Of a stretch of DNA of 64,000 nt, positions 54,883 through 64,000 are shown piece after piece. Location: contig NZ_CP022743.1 of NCBI RefSeq assembly GCF_002257585.1, forward strand, positions 3,658,001 through 3,722,000, written 5' to 3'. The notes beneath the pieces were generated by a model. The model ran no database searches. It was not told the DNA's origin and was given only the letters and a program-made list of their open reading frames with translations. The position numbers and the translations under genes are program-made. Source of the DNA: Mucilaginibacter xinganensis (GTDB taxonomy: Bacteria > Bacteroidota > Bacteroidia > Sphingobacteriales > Sphingobacteriaceae). How positions within the stretch are numbered: the stretch's first letter is position 1; each line of letters starts with the position of its first letter.

Positions 54883-55890
54883 ATGTATAACCGCCGTAAG
54901 TTTATAAAAATGTCGGCTGCAGGCGCCTCGCTGGCAGCGTTATCAACCTCTAAAATTGCAAGGGCTGCAACGATGGCCCCTTTTGCAGGCGTACCTGTGG
55001 TAATCTCCACCTGGGACTTTGGGATTGTTGCCAATAAGGAAGCCTGGAAAACGCTTGAAAAAGGCGGCAGGGCTTTAGATGCGGTAGAAGCAGGTGTTAG
55101 AATTCCGGAAGCCGATATGAACAACCATACCGTTGGCCGGGCAGGTTATCCAGACCGCGACGGGCATGTTAGCCTTGATGCTTGTATTATGGATGAATTC
55201 GGAAATTGCGGTTCAGTAGCAGCTATTGAGCATATCGCGCACCCCATATCTGTGGCAAGGCTGGTAATGGAAAAAACACCTCATGTAATGTTAGTTGGCG
55301 AGGGGGCTACCCAGTTTGCTGTTGAGCAGGGCTTCAAAAAAGAAAATTTATTGACACCTGAATCTGAAAAAGCATGGAAAGAATGGCTTAAAACAGCCAA
55401 ATACTCGCCTGTTATGAACATAGAGAATAAACAGCATGCTCCCGGCAATCAATACAATCACGATACAATCGGCATGCTTGCTATTGATGTTAAAGGCAAT
55501 ATATCAGGTGCGTGCACTACAAGTGGAATGGCATTTAAGATGCATGGCCGCGTTGGTGACAGCCCCCTGATTGGTGCTGGATTATACGTGGATAATGAAG
55601 TGGGCGGAGCAACATCAACCGGCGTTGGCGAAGAAGTGATCCGTAACGTGGGCAGCTTTTTGGTTGTGGAACTGATGCGCCAGGGTTATTCGCCCGAGGC
55701 TGCCTGTAAAGAGGCTGTTAACCGCATTATAAAAAAGAAACCCGACACTGCCAAGAATATCCAGGTTGGCTTTTTGGCTATCAATAAAAAAGGAGAATAC
55801 GGCGCTTATGCCATTCAAAAAGGTTTTTCGTTTGCAGTATGCAACGCCGAAAAGCAGGACTTGCTAATACCCGGAAAAAGTTTTTATTGA
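54883..55890 (+). CDS. Glycosylasparaginase-type N-terminal nucleophile hydrolase
   Basis: Predicted N4-(beta-N-acetylglucosaminyl)-L-asparaginase, 335 residues. A twin-arginine signal (YNRRKFIKMSAAGASLAALS) implies folded export. The precursor cleaves itself before Thr195 in NHDTIGMLAID, the catalytic nucleophile. ACTTSGMAFKMHGRVGDSPLIGAG and GAGLYVDNEVGGATSTGVGE are family motifs. It cleaves GlcNAc-Asn from glycopeptides, which suits a glycan-degrading lifestyle. CutC follows on the same strand. Confidence 0.93.
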   Translation: MYNRRKFIKMSAAGASLAALSTSKIARAATMAPFAGVPVVISTWDFGIVANKEAWKTLEKGGRALDAVEAGVRIPEADMNNHTVGRAGYPDRDGHVSLDACIMDEFGNCGSVAAIEHIAHPISVARLVMEKTPHVMLVGEGATQFAVEQGFKKENLLTPESEKAWKEWLKTAKYSPVMNIENKQHAPGNQYNHDTIGMLAIDVKGNISGACTTSGMAFKMHGRVGDSPLIGAGLYVDNEVGGATSTGVGEEVIRNVGSFLVVELMRQGYSPEAACKEAVNRIIKKKPDTAKNIQVGFLAINKKGEYGAYAIQKGFSFAVCNAEKQDLLIPGKSFY

Positions 55891-56018
55891 TGCTAAATTG
55901 GATGCTTTTTTTACTTAAAAAGAACGGCAAAAAATTAAAACCTTTCCGACTAACATCCGTACAAATTACGTTATACCATATTGAACTATCTATTTAAAAG
56001 TTTATAGTCAGCCTAACT

Positions 56019-56822
56019 ATGAACTATCATCAACAAACTATGAACGTTAATATACAGTCAGCTATGGGCAACCCTGTTTCGCTTGAAGTTTGTGCTAATT
56101 CGGTAACCTCAGCTGTGGCAGCACAAGCCGGGGGAGCTACGCGTGTTGAACTTTGCGAAAACTTATTTGAAGGCGGAACTACCCCCTCCTACGGCCAAAT
56201 ACTAATGGCAAGGAAGCTGCTTCACATTAAACTATATGTATTAATAAGGCCGCGCGGCGGTGACTTTTTATACACCGAGCTGGAGTTTAATATCATGATG
56301 GCTGATATCCGCTATTGTATTGAGGCGGGCTGCGACGGAATTGTAATTGGTATGTTAAATGAGGACGGCACCATTGATAAAGAACGCTGCGCCGAAATGA
56401 TAAACCTGGCAAAACAATGGGGTTTGGGCGTTACGTTCCATCGCGCCTTTGATATGTGCTCTGATCTTTTCCAGGCAATGGAGGACATAATTGAACTGGG
56501 CTGCGAGCGTATTTTAACATCAGGCGGCAAAAGCACGGCAATGGAAGGCGCATATAATATTGCCCGTTTAATAAGTAAAGCGGCCAACAGGATCAGGATA
56601 ATGCCCGGCAGCGGTGTAAGTGAGGCAAATGTGGCCGACCTTGTACGTTTTACCGGAGCTACCGAAGTACATTCGTCTGCAAGGGTTCATATACAAAGTA
56701 AGATGAAATACAAAAACGACCATATCATTATGGGTGATACCATTGGTGATGAATATAGCACTGATGTAACCGATGCCTGCCGGGTTAAAGAAATTATAAA
56801 AATGGCCAATACGTTTGAATAA
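56019..56822 (+). CDS. cutC: CutC family protein
   Basis: A 267-residue TIM-barrel protein: SLEVCANSVTSAVAAQAGGATRVELCENLFEGGTTPSYG, VLIRPRGGDFLYTELE, VTFHRAFDMC, RILTSGGKSTA and RIMPGSGVSEANV are CutC signatures. It was named for copper homeostasis, but a direct copper-binding role is unsettled. ATG codons at 56019, 56040 and 56064 are all possible; the family begins near SLEVC, so the last may be the true start. Alone between two unrelated genes. Confidence 0.9.
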   Translation: MNYHQQTMNVNIQSAMGNPVSLEVCANSVTSAVAAQAGGATRVELCENLFEGGTTPSYGQILMARKLLHIKLYVLIRPRGGDFLYTELEFNIMMADIRYCIEAGCDGIVIGMLNEDGTIDKERCAEMINLAKQWGLGVTFHRAFDMCSDLFQAMEDIIELGCERILTSGGKSTAMEGAYNIARLISKAANRIRIMPGSGVSEANVADLVRFTGATEVHSSARVHIQSKMKYKNDHIIMGDTIGDEYSTDVTDACRVKEIIKMANTFE

Positions 56823-56973
56823 TATTCATAGCTGCAAAAAGAAAAATATTTTCTAGATACCGCCGGTTATACTTTCGCCCGGCGAAAGCAATTTACCATC
56901 ATTCACAGATATTACCTTGTCTACAAAAACGTATGTGAAGTACGATGTGCTGTTTTTGATAATATGTTAGCCG

Positions 56974-58416
56974 CTAATACTCAATTTTAAAGGTTGCTGT
57001 ATGTTGTAAAGTACTTATATTTTGAAGTGACGCCGGAATGGCTACTATTAACTGTCCGTCATTCATTTTCCATTTTAGGTGTTGCTTACTACCCAAAAGC
57101 GTTACTTTTTTAATCCTACTGACACTATCTAATAGAATTTTAACCGAGGGATTTAAAGTAACATTATCAGTGGCCGATAATTGAAAAGCATAAATTGTAT
57201 TGCTATGCTTTGCTTTGGTATAATAAATATTGTCAGCCGAGTAAGGCGCGATAGAAGTGCTTCCATAAATACCTTCGCCATTAACCTGTATCCATTTGCT
57301 TATGCCGGCCAGGCGGTCATAAACAACAGGGTCCCAGTCGCCATCCGGACCGGGCCCAACGTTCATAAGCAGGCTACCACCCCGCGATACAATTTTTACA
57401 AGCAACTGCACAATCTGGTTAACAGATTTATAATGATCATTCGGAACATAGCTCCATGAATTCCCCATGGTCATACAAGTTTCCCATGGGTGATCAAGCG
57501 GCTTATTTGGCACCTCTTGCTCGGGTGTTGTGTAGTTTTCATATTCGCCGGTTACTGTACGGTCAACAACAATCAGCCCCGGCTGTTTAGCGCGACCCAT
57601 AGCCGCAATTTTCGGCATATCAATATCCTGATTGTACTTATCGCTCGGCAGCATCTCGTCAGGCTTGCTTTCTGATTTTTGGGGACGCACCCATCCGCCA
57701 TCCAGCCATAAGATATCTACCCGACCGTAATCTGTCATCAACTCCTGAATCTGGTTATAAGTGTAATCTTTAAATTTTTTCCAGCGCTCAGGATATTTGG
57801 CCGGATCATAGTTTACATTCCTGTCCTTAGGCGGAAAATAGGGCCACCAGTAATTTTCTGAATGCCAGTCGGGTTTGCTGAAGTAAGCCCCGATCATAAA
57901 ATCCCGGCTCCTGAAGGCGTTAAAAATTTCTTTGGCAACATTACTGCGCGGGTTAGTTGAAAATGGCGTTTTTGTGCTCGTGATTTTATAATCGGTTTGC
58001 TTCGTATCAAACATGCAAAAGCCATCGTGATGTTTTGTAGTAAACACTACATATTTCATCCCTGCCTGTTTGGCAGCAGTAACCCATTTATCAGGGTTAA
58101 ACTTTGTTGGGTTAAAGGTGGTTTGCAAATTTTCGTAGGCCTTTAAATAGGCATTGTAATCGGCACTGTAAGGGCCCTTCCTTTGGGTCCATCCTTCATC
58201 TTCCGGGCAAATGCTCCAGCTTTCAACAATGCCCCATTGACTGTAAGTGCCCCAATGCATAAATAAGCCAAACTTTAAGTCCTGCCAGCTTGCCAGTTTT
58301 TTTTGTACCTGCGGATCTGAAGGAGCCACGTAGGTTTTTGACATTACATGAGCTTGCGCTGCCAAATGCGATACTTGTACCAATGCAAGCATCAGTATAA
58401 ACAAAAATTTCTTCAT
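56974..58416 (-). CDS. Alpha-L-fucosidase (GH29), secreted
   Basis: Releases terminal L-fucose from glycans. The 480-residue product starts with a signal peptide (KKFLFILMLALVQVSHLAAQA). GH29 motifs: FGLFMHWGTYSQWG, TTKHHDGFCMFDT (129-137) and the nucleophile Asp239 in VDILWLDGGW. A C-terminal beta-domain follows. I start at ATG 58416 where the signal begins; 18 upstream residues add nothing. It is divergent from the FecI-like sigma gene with 237 bases between, consistent with joint control. Confidence 0.93.
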   Translation of the reverse strand: MKKFLFILMLALVQVSHLAAQAHVMSKTYVAPSDPQVQKKLASWQDLKFGLFMHWGTYSQWGIVESWSICPEDEGWTQRKGPYSADYNAYLKAYENLQTTFNPTKFNPDKWVTAAKQAGMKYVVFTTKHHDGFCMFDTKQTDYKITSTKTPFSTNPRSNVAKEIFNAFRSRDFMIGAYFSKPDWHSENYWWPYFPPKDRNVNYDPAKYPERWKKFKDYTYNQIQELMTDYGRVDILWLDGGWVRPQKSESKPDEMLPSDKYNQDIDMPKIAAMGRAKQPGLIVVDRTVTGEYENYTTPEQEVPNKPLDHPWETCMTMGNSWSYVPNDHYKSVNQIVQLLVKIVSRGGSLLMNVGPGPDGDWDPVVYDRLAGISKWIQVNGEGIYGSTSIAPYSADNIYYTKAKHSNTIYAFQLSATDNVTLNPSVKILLDSVSRIKKVTLLGSKQHLKWKMNDGQLIVAIPASLQNISTLQHTATFKIEY

Positions 58417-58653
58417 AATAATTATACAGTTTTGTTTACTGGTTGATACCTTGTTAATTTTTACCACCATTTACCTCTATTACTGCTTCACCCACATAGA
58501 CATTTTTTTACGCGAAATTGCCTACATACACATCGTAATAATTGTTTAAAATTTTAATTTTCAGGCTATAATAGTATAATATTAAATTTAATATATTATA
58601 ATTGTTACGTTGTTATTAACTTTTGTCCAGCCTCAGTTTTATTTCTTAATATT

Positions 58654-59298
58654 TTGAAAGATAGAAAAGTTGATATTTTAAATTTGTGGAAACGCATCAG
58701 CACTACTGATGACTGTAAAGCATTTGAAACGCTTTTTTATCTTTTAAATACACCACTTATCAAGTTTTGCATGATGTATATTCATCAAAATGAAGCGGCA
58801 GAAGAAATAGTGTCAGACGTGTTTGTTAAGTGCTGGATAAACCGGAAAAATCTGGCTGATATTCAAAACCTGGATACCTACCTGTTTGTAGCGGTAAAAA
58901 ATCAATCGTTAAATTACCTAAAAAAATATTCAAATATACACCTGGTTCAAATTGAAGACACTAATGAACTAAAGTTTGTTAATACCTTTAATCCGCAGGA
59001 AGCGTTTGAAAAAAAGGAGCTGGTATTTAAAATGGAGCAATCTATTGAAGCCTTGCCCCAACAGTGCCGTATTATTTTCAGACTTATTAAAGAAGATGGC
59101 CTCAAATACAAAGAAGTAGCCGAAATCCTTGACATTTCTCCCCGCACCGTACAAACTCAGCTGTTCAGGGCCGTAAAAAAACTCAGTATTTCTTTGTCTG
59201 ATTATCTAACCCCTGCCCACAGTTCGAAAAGCAACGAAGCGCTTTTAAATATTGTGCTGCTGTTAAGTTTAATTAAATTATTTTTTTTAGGCCTGTAG
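58654..59298 (+). CDS. FecI-type ECF RNA polymerase sigma factor
   Basis: A 214-residue sigma-70 factor of the ECF group. Region 2 is FCMMYIHQNEAAEEIVSDVFVKCWINRKNL; region 4 is LKYKEVAEILDISPRTVQTQLFRAVKKL. It has a C-terminal hydrophobic segment (ALLNIVLLLSLIKLFFLGL) that may bind the membrane. The reading frame seems to begin with TTG at 58654; the next in-frame ATG would remove much of region 2. With FecR and the STN-domain receptor downstream, it completes a cell-surface signalling set. Confidence 0.92.
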   Translation: MKDRKVDILNLWKRISTTDDCKAFETLFYLLNTPLIKFCMMYIHQNEAAEEIVSDVFVKCWINRKNLADIQNLDTYLFVAVKNQSLNYLKKYSNIHLVQIEDTNELKFVNTFNPQEAFEKKELVFKMEQSIEALPQQCRIIFRLIKEDGLKYKEVAEILDISPRTVQTQLFRAVKKLSISLSDYLTPAHSSKSNEALLNIVLLLSLIKLFFLGL

Positions 59299-59349
59299 GC
59301 AATTCGTAGAAAAATATTGTCTTTACCGTAATCAGGAATATTCCGCTTT

Positions 59350-60459
59350 ATGGTGAACGATAGATTTATTAAGCTGCTTACAAAAGAACTAAGCGACGAA
59401 CTCACTTATGATGAACAGGTAGAGTTAAAGCAGCTTTTGCAGGATAATAAGGAATATCGTGATCAGCGGGAGATTTTAAAAGATTACTGGAAAACAAACA
59501 GCATTGAATATGCCGCTAATGCTGTCATGTTTAAAAAGGTAATGGAAAGGATCAAATCTGAGGAAAATGTGGCTCAGGTTGAAAGAATTGATGAATTTAA
59601 AGGTAAATCACCGCGGGGAAAATTCAGGCTTAGGGCATGGTATGCCGCTGCTGCCTTTATGATAGCCATAATAAGCGTTGTTACTTATCAATATGTAATT
59701 GTACCGAAGTTTGATAATGACCTTGCTGCAATTAAATGGCTGCAAAAAACCACCAGGCCTACAACAAAATCAATTATAACACTGGCTGATGGCACCATTG
59801 TTACCCTAAATTCAGCAACCACATTAAAATATCCGGATAGCTTCAGCGGTAAAACCCGTGAGGTTTACCTGGACGGCGAAGCTTATTTTGATGTACACAA
59901 AGATCATGAGCACCCGTTTATCATCCACACAAATAAAATGAATGTACGGGTATTGGGTACAGCATTCAATGTAAAATCGTACCAAAATGAAATTCTAAGC
60001 GAAACCACGCTGATAAGGGGATCAATAGAAGTAACGCTTAACGATCGCCCGTCAGACAGGATTATTCTGAAACCTAAAGAAAAGCTTATAGTTCAGAGCA
60101 AAATATCCACAAGAAAAAAATCCACCTTAACCGCCGATTCCTCCTCCCCGGAAAGTATTGGCAAGGGCACCCGATACACCCTAACCAATTTAACCTATTA
60201 TCCCAACAATGATAAAACAATAATTGAAACCTCCTGGGTTCAAAATAAGCTGGTATTCAGCAACGAAGATTTTAGCCAGTTGTCTGACCAGTTAGAAAGA
60301 TGGTATGGAATGCATATAACATTTGGAAACGCCTGGGTAAAGCAATACAGGTTTACCGGAATGTTTGAAAAAGAAACGTTGCCTGAAGCGCTTGACGCAT
60401 TAAAAATGATAGAGCACTTTAATTATAGAATAGAAAACTCAACTGTATTTATATATTAA
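59350..60459 (+). CDS. FecR-type anti-sigma factor
   Basis: A 369-residue transmembrane regulator. The cytoplasmic N-terminus (ELSDELTYDEQVELKQLLQDN) holds the sigma factor. One helix (WYAAAAFMIAIISVVTYQYVI, about 98-118) crosses the membrane. The periplasmic FecR domain contains TTRPTTKSIITLADGTIVTLNSATTLKYPDSFSGKTREVYLDGEAYFDV and the C-terminal domain KLVFSNEDFSQLSDQLERWYGMHITF. It relays ligand binding by the downstream receptor to the sigma factor. Gap to the sigma gene is 51 bases. Confidence 0.94.
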   Translation: MVNDRFIKLLTKELSDELTYDEQVELKQLLQDNKEYRDQREILKDYWKTNSIEYAANAVMFKKVMERIKSEENVAQVERIDEFKGKSPRGKFRLRAWYAAAAFMIAIISVVTYQYVIVPKFDNDLAAIKWLQKTTRPTTKSIITLADGTIVTLNSATTLKYPDSFSGKTREVYLDGEAYFDVHKDHEHPFIIHTNKMNVRVLGTAFNVKSYQNEILSETTLIRGSIEVTLNDRPSDRIILKPKEKLIVQSKISTRKKSTLTADSSSPESIGKGTRYTLTNLTYYPNNDKTIIETSWVQNKLVFSNEDFSQLSDQLERWYGMHITFGNAWVKQYRFTGMFEKETLPEALDALKMIEHFNYRIENSTVFIY

Positions 60460-60511
60460 CTAAACTAAACAACCATAATGCTTATGACAAAAGAAAAAAT
60501 TACTTAAACAA

Positions 60512-60545
60512 AAGCGGGAACCTCCTTTGATGGTAATCCCCGCTT
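60512..60545 (+). promoter_or_regulatory. Stem-loop between fecR and the SusC-like gene
   Basis: AAGCGGG (60512-60518) pairs with CCCGCTT (60539-60545) around a 20-base loop. There is no T-run, so it is not a standard terminator. A tiny frame (ATG CTT ATG ACA ... TAA, 60478-60507) ends just before it. It could be an attenuation or mRNA-processing element that lets fecI/fecR and the receptor differ in level. Confidence 0.4.
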
Positions 60546-60625
60546 AAGATGATTCCTAAAGTTAATTATGCCGCTTATCTCTGGTACAGATTACGGCAAT
60601 TATTCACCTTTAATTCAGTAAAAAT

Positions 60626-63600
60626 ATGAAAATTTTTAAACACCCCAAAATGGGTGTAATGGAGAAGTATTGGCTGCTTAAGTCTATATTAATCATGAAA
60701 TTAACACTACTGCTAATATTAGTATTTAATTTAAATGTTGTGGCGGATGCTTATTCGCAAACAAAGGTTACGCTTAACCTTAAATCGGCGCGTTTTAAAA
60801 CAATAATATCAAGTATCGAAAAGCAAAGTTCCTATCACTTTGTGTACAGCGAAAGCAAAATCCCCGGCGAAAAAAAAATAAGCATTAACGTTGAAAATAC
60901 AGAAGTAACCGCTGTGCTTGACCAGGTATTGGCAAACTCAGGTTTCACCTATAACGAGTTACAAAATCACCTGGTAGTTATAACTCCTGTTGGCGTAAAT
61001 GTAAATGCAGCTCATGTAACAGGTAAAGTTATTGATGAAGCCGGACAGCCACTTCCAGGTGCATCGATAAAAGTAAAAGGCAGCCAGGCAGGTACTGTTA
61101 CTGACGTAAAAGGTGACTTTAGCATTGATATACCTGAAGGCGGTGTATTAGTTGTTAGCTACATCGGCTATCAGACCAAAGAGGTAACCGTAATTGATAA
61201 TACCCCATTAACTATTTCATTAACACCATCAGGTGTTTTGAATGAAGTAGTGGTAACAGCTCTTGGTGTGAAAAAGGAAGAGAAGCGTTTGGGCTATTCA
61301 ATAACCCAGGTTGGCGGCGAAGAAGTGTCGACAACACGTGAGCCTACCTTTGTTAACGCATTGTCAGGTAAAGTTGCGGGTTTAGTGGTTCAATCGCCGC
61401 CAAATGGCCCGGGCGGATCGTCAAGGATTATTCTTCGGGGAAACTCGTCCTTTACCGGATCAAATCAGCCCTTGTATGTGGTTGACGGGATCCCGATCAA
61501 TAGCACTACCAGAGAAAACACAAACGATGGTGGTAAAGTATACGGTGGTTCTGATCCGGGCGATGGTTTATCATCCATCAATCCTGACGATATTGAAACC
61601 ATTAGTGTGTTAAAAGGAGCTTCGGCAGCTGCACTCTATGGCGGCGGCGCGCAAGCCGGTGTTATACTGATCACTACGAAGAAAGGAAAAAAAGGACAGG
61701 GTGTAGGCATTACTTTTAACAGCAATACTGTATTCGAAAAAATGGTTCCTTACGATGACCTGCAATATGATTATGGCCGTGGTTTTTACGGAAGGCTTTA
61801 TACCGCTGACGATTACAGCAATCCTATTTTTTACGGGCAACTTGAAGATAACTCAGGCGATGCACCGGGGTGGTCATGGGGTGCTAAGATACAGGGGCAG
61901 CCTTTTATTGATATTGACGGAAAAACCAAGCCTTATGTAGCACAAAAAGCTGCGACGCAGTTTGACAGGTTTTTTAAAACCGGCTTGACAACTACCAATA
62001 CTGTTGCTTTGACAAAGGGAACTGATAACGGCTCATACCGGGTTTCTTTGTCTGATACGAGAGATAATTCGCCAACGCCTAATGAGGGGTATGAGAGATA
62101 TAATGGTGTTTTTAGGCTTAACCAGGACTTTGGAAAAAAACTACATACCGACTTTAAGGTTGACCTTTCAAGAACGCTGCGCTTAAATGCCCCACTTTTA
62201 CGTGGTGATGGTCGTGGTTCTTTAGGCTTAAGCTATCCGCGTATTGCGAACACTACTGATATAACTTTGCTGGATGACAAAAAGCCAAATGGCGACTTTG
62301 TATCAACCTACAATGCAAATCCTTATGTGCAGTTAGAAAAGGTAAAAAACGACCAGACACAGAACCGCGTTTTATCATCGGGAAATATTACTTATGATAT
62401 TACCGACCACTTACATGCTAATGTTACCGGTGGTATTGACTACATGAATACCGATGCATTATTTGTGGTTTTCCCTAATAACGTGATAAATACAGGCGGG
62501 GTTTACAGAACCACAAACATACAGCAGCAGCGTACTGATTTACGTGGTATGTTAAGTTATGACAACAAATTTAAAAAGTTTACTATTAGTGCATTTGCGG
62601 GTGCCGAGCTGCAAAACTCAAAGCAGTACTCGCTGGATCTTTACTCGTATAACTTTATTGATCCTAACCTGCTTAATTTTAATAACAGCAAAAACATAAA
62701 TGCACCAACAGAAACCCACGGGCCAAATTCTAAAACGAATTCTGTTTTTGGCGAAGCACAGTTTGGGTATAACAATTACCTATTTTTAGAAATAACCGGC
62801 CGTAATGACTGGTATTCAGCCCTGGCCTCAACCCGCCCCGGTTTTAAAGTAAATTTATTTTATCCATCAGCTAATTTAAGCTACGTATTTACCGATGCGT
62901 TCAAAATTGATCCTAAAATATTGTCGTTTGGTAAGTTAAGAGCATCAATAGGCCAAACAGGCAGCAACCCCATACCCTATTTAACTGACCTAACCTTTAC
63001 TTTGCAGCCAACTTTAAATGGAATTACCAATGCCGAGTTAACTGGCTCTACAGTTCCGCCGGCAAGCTTAAAACCTGAAACAACAACAGAAACAGAAATT
63101 GGTACTGAGCTTAGGTTTTTGAATGACCGCATTTCGCTTGACTTTGCGTACTACTATAAAAAATCAGAAAACTTTTTATTGCAGTCAACCATCAGTAATG
63201 CCACAACATTTAATTCTTTATATTTTAATGCCGGTTCAATGTATAATAAGGGAATTGAATTGCTAATCTCGGGCTCACCCATAAAAACAAAAAACTTTAT
63301 GTGGAATGTAAGTCTGAATGCAGCCCAGAATAAGAATAAGGTTACTGCATTGGCACCATCTGTATCGGCTAACGGTGTTGATTTTTATTATAACATTAAA
63401 GCAAAAGTTGGATACCCTATTGGTTCAATATTCGGCTCTTCGTATCAGCGGTCACCTGATGGCCAGATAGTTTATCAGCCTGAAAACTCCCAGACTGGCG
63501 ATGCAGGTACGCCTAATTCGGTTATCATTGCAAAAAACGCAAACGAAACTTACCTGGGCAGCGCAAATCCTGATTGGTCTGGCGGTATAACCAACACCTT

Positions 63601-64000
63601 TACCTATAAAAACTTTTCTTTCAGCTTCCTGATCGACGGGCAGTTTGGAGGACAGGTATATGAAGCCGGCGCTACATGGACCAATTACTTCGGTAACTCA
63701 AAAGCATCGCTACTCGGTCGTGATGGTAATTATATCCCCAGCGGGGTGATTAATACAGGTACTGCTTCAGCACCGGTTTATACTAAAAATACATTACCAT
63801 ACAGTTCATATATTCAATTCAATGATAATGGTAATGCAGATAAGATCATTGACCAGTCAAATATATTCAGCAGAACGTTTATTAAGTTTCGCCAGGTTTC
63901 ACTTGCTTACAGCTTACCAAAGAATTTGTTGACCAAAACCTTTATAAGGAGCGCTACATTTTCGCTGATAGCCCGCAATCTTTTCTTTATCAGGAAAGAC
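60626..64000 (+). CDS. SusC/RagA family TonB-linked receptor with STN signalling domain (partial)
   Basis: Runs off the right edge; 1125 codons are visible and in frame. A long leader and signal peptide (ending ADAYSQ) precede an STN domain (about 47-125: VTLNLKSARFKTIISSIEKQSSYHFVYSESKIPG). Next come a CarboxypepD_reg domain (about 131-212), TonB-box stretch LNEVVVTALGVKKEEKRLGYS, plug (IILRGNSSFTGSNQPLYVVDG) and barrel strands. The STN domain contacts FecR, so ligand binding can activate the sigma factor. With the fucosidase it suggests a fucoside utilisation locus; a SusD partner should lie beyond the window. Confidence 0.93.
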   Translation, partial: MKIFKHPKMGVMEKYWLLKSILIMKLTLLLILVFNLNVVADAYSQTKVTLNLKSARFKTIISSIEKQSSYHFVYSESKIPGEKKISINVENTEVTAVLDQVLANSGFTYNELQNHLVVITPVGVNVNAAHVTGKVIDEAGQPLPGASIKVKGSQAGTVTDVKGDFSIDIPEGGVLVVSYIGYQTKEVTVIDNTPLTISLTPSGVLNEVVVTALGVKKEEKRLGYSITQVGGEEVSTTREPTFVNALSGKVAGLVVQSPPNGPGGSSRIILRGNSSFTGSNQPLYVVDGIPINSTTRENTNDGGKVYGGSDPGDGLSSINPDDIETISVLKGASAAALYGGGAQAGVILITTKKGKKGQGVGITFNSNTVFEKMVPYDDLQYDYGRGFYGRLYTADDYSNPIFYGQLEDNSGDAPGWSWGAKIQGQPFIDIDGKTKPYVAQKAATQFDRFFKTGLTTTNTVALTKGTDNGSYRVSLSDTRDNSPTPNEGYERYNGVFRLNQDFGKKLHTDFKVDLSRTLRLNAPLLRGDGRGSLGLSYPRIANTTDITLLDDKKPNGDFVSTYNANPYVQLEKVKNDQTQNRVLSSGNITYDITDHLHANVTGGIDYMNTDALFVVFPNNVINTGGVYRTTNIQQQRTDLRGMLSYDNKFKKFTISAFAGAELQNSKQYSLDLYSYNFIDPNLLNFNNSKNINAPTETHGPNSKTNSVFGEAQFGYNNYLFLEITGRNDWYSALASTRPGFKVNLFYPSANLSYVFTDAFKIDPKILSFGKLRASIGQTGSNPIPYLTDLTFTLQPTLNGITNAELTGSTVPPASLKPETTTETEIGTELRFLNDRISLDFAYYYKKSENFLLQSTISNATTFNSLYFNAGSMYNKGIELLISGSPIKTKNFMWNVSLNAAQNKNKVTALAPSVSANGVDFYYNIKAKVGYPIGSIFGSSYQRSPDGQIVYQPENSQTGDAGTPNSVIIAKNANETYLGSANPDWSGGITNTFTYKNFSFSFLIDGQFGGQVYEAGATWTNYFGNSKASLLGRDGNYIPSGVINTGTASAPVYTKNTLPYSSYIQFNDNGNADKIIDQSNIFSRTFIKFRQVSLAYSLPKNLLTKTFIRSATFSLIARNLFFIRKD

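Noticed and set aside
56872..56888. CTTTCGC/GCGAAAG hairpin between cutC and the fucosidase as a terminator
   Set aside because: The loop is only three bases and no T-run follows on either strand.
1..64000. CRISPR arrays, tRNA or rRNA genes
   Set aside because: No regularly spaced repeats, and no cloverleaf or rRNA-like segments were recognised on either strand.

Overview
The window looks like chromosomal DNA of a Bacteroidota bacterium, most likely Sphingobacteriaceae (Mucilaginibacter/Pedobacter-like). The evidence is two SusC-type receptors, one with a SusD partner and one behind a FecI/FecR pair, a gliding-type (CHU_C) C-terminal domain protein of the type IX secretion kind, gldC, KdsC, and TAnnTTTG promoter -7 elements. 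I recognise no rRNA, tRNA or CRISPR array.

Layout. 0.1-10.9 kb holds housekeeping and envelope genes: L,D-transpeptidase lipoprotein, patatin-like hydrolase, tandem Usp protein, topoisomerase III, ArsB-type transporter, proline dehydrogenase, S4 protein with aroB, and a sterol-desaturase-type hydroxylase. 11.1-16.0 kb is a SusD/SusC pair with a 746-bp AT-rich upstream region. 16.8-22.1 kb carries a two-gene NatAB-like ABC exporter, Ppx/GppA and an M1 peptidase. 22.1-24.8 kb (minus strand) is a compact run of DUF2520, ferredoxin, IscX, KdsC and Maf. 25.9-36.1 kb holds a dispersed cytochrome c maturation set (ccmB, ccmC, a ccmD-like gene, a CxxxY-type ccmE, ccmF) interleaved with glutamate dehydrogenase, a CHU_C protein and a carboxypeptidase-regulatory-domain protein. 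36.6-43.5 kb is a four-gene signalling block: a CHASE3/GAF hybrid kinase with three receivers, CheR, a receiver-less CheB, and a REC-PAS-kinase-REC protein. 43.7-46.1 kb is a DEAD-box helicase/gldC operon, followed by a beta-barrel protein and dihydroorotase.

The most unusual part is 49050-51959. It is a complete 2.9-kb IS1-like element with 21-bp perfect terminal inverted repeats and an 8-bp target duplication (ACTATAAG). It carries a single-ORF DDE transposase, four small passenger genes, a repeated promoter/operator motif, internal terminators, and a structured, probably transcribed RNA on the opposite strand that includes a 20-codon ORF. It sits inside a minus-strand operon (WYL regulator, DoxX-like, EVE, SRPBCC, GyrI-like), 9 nt before the GyrI-like start codon.

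54.3-64.0 kb contains a DUF2007 protein, a glycosylasparaginase-type hydrolase, CutC, and then a GH29 alpha-L-fucosidase divergent from a FecI-type sigma factor, a FecR anti-sigma factor and an STN-domain SusC receptor that runs off the window. This is probably the start of a fucoside-responsive glycan utilisation locus.

Positions and motifs were read directly from the sequence. Family assignments rest on recognised motifs, not on database searches.
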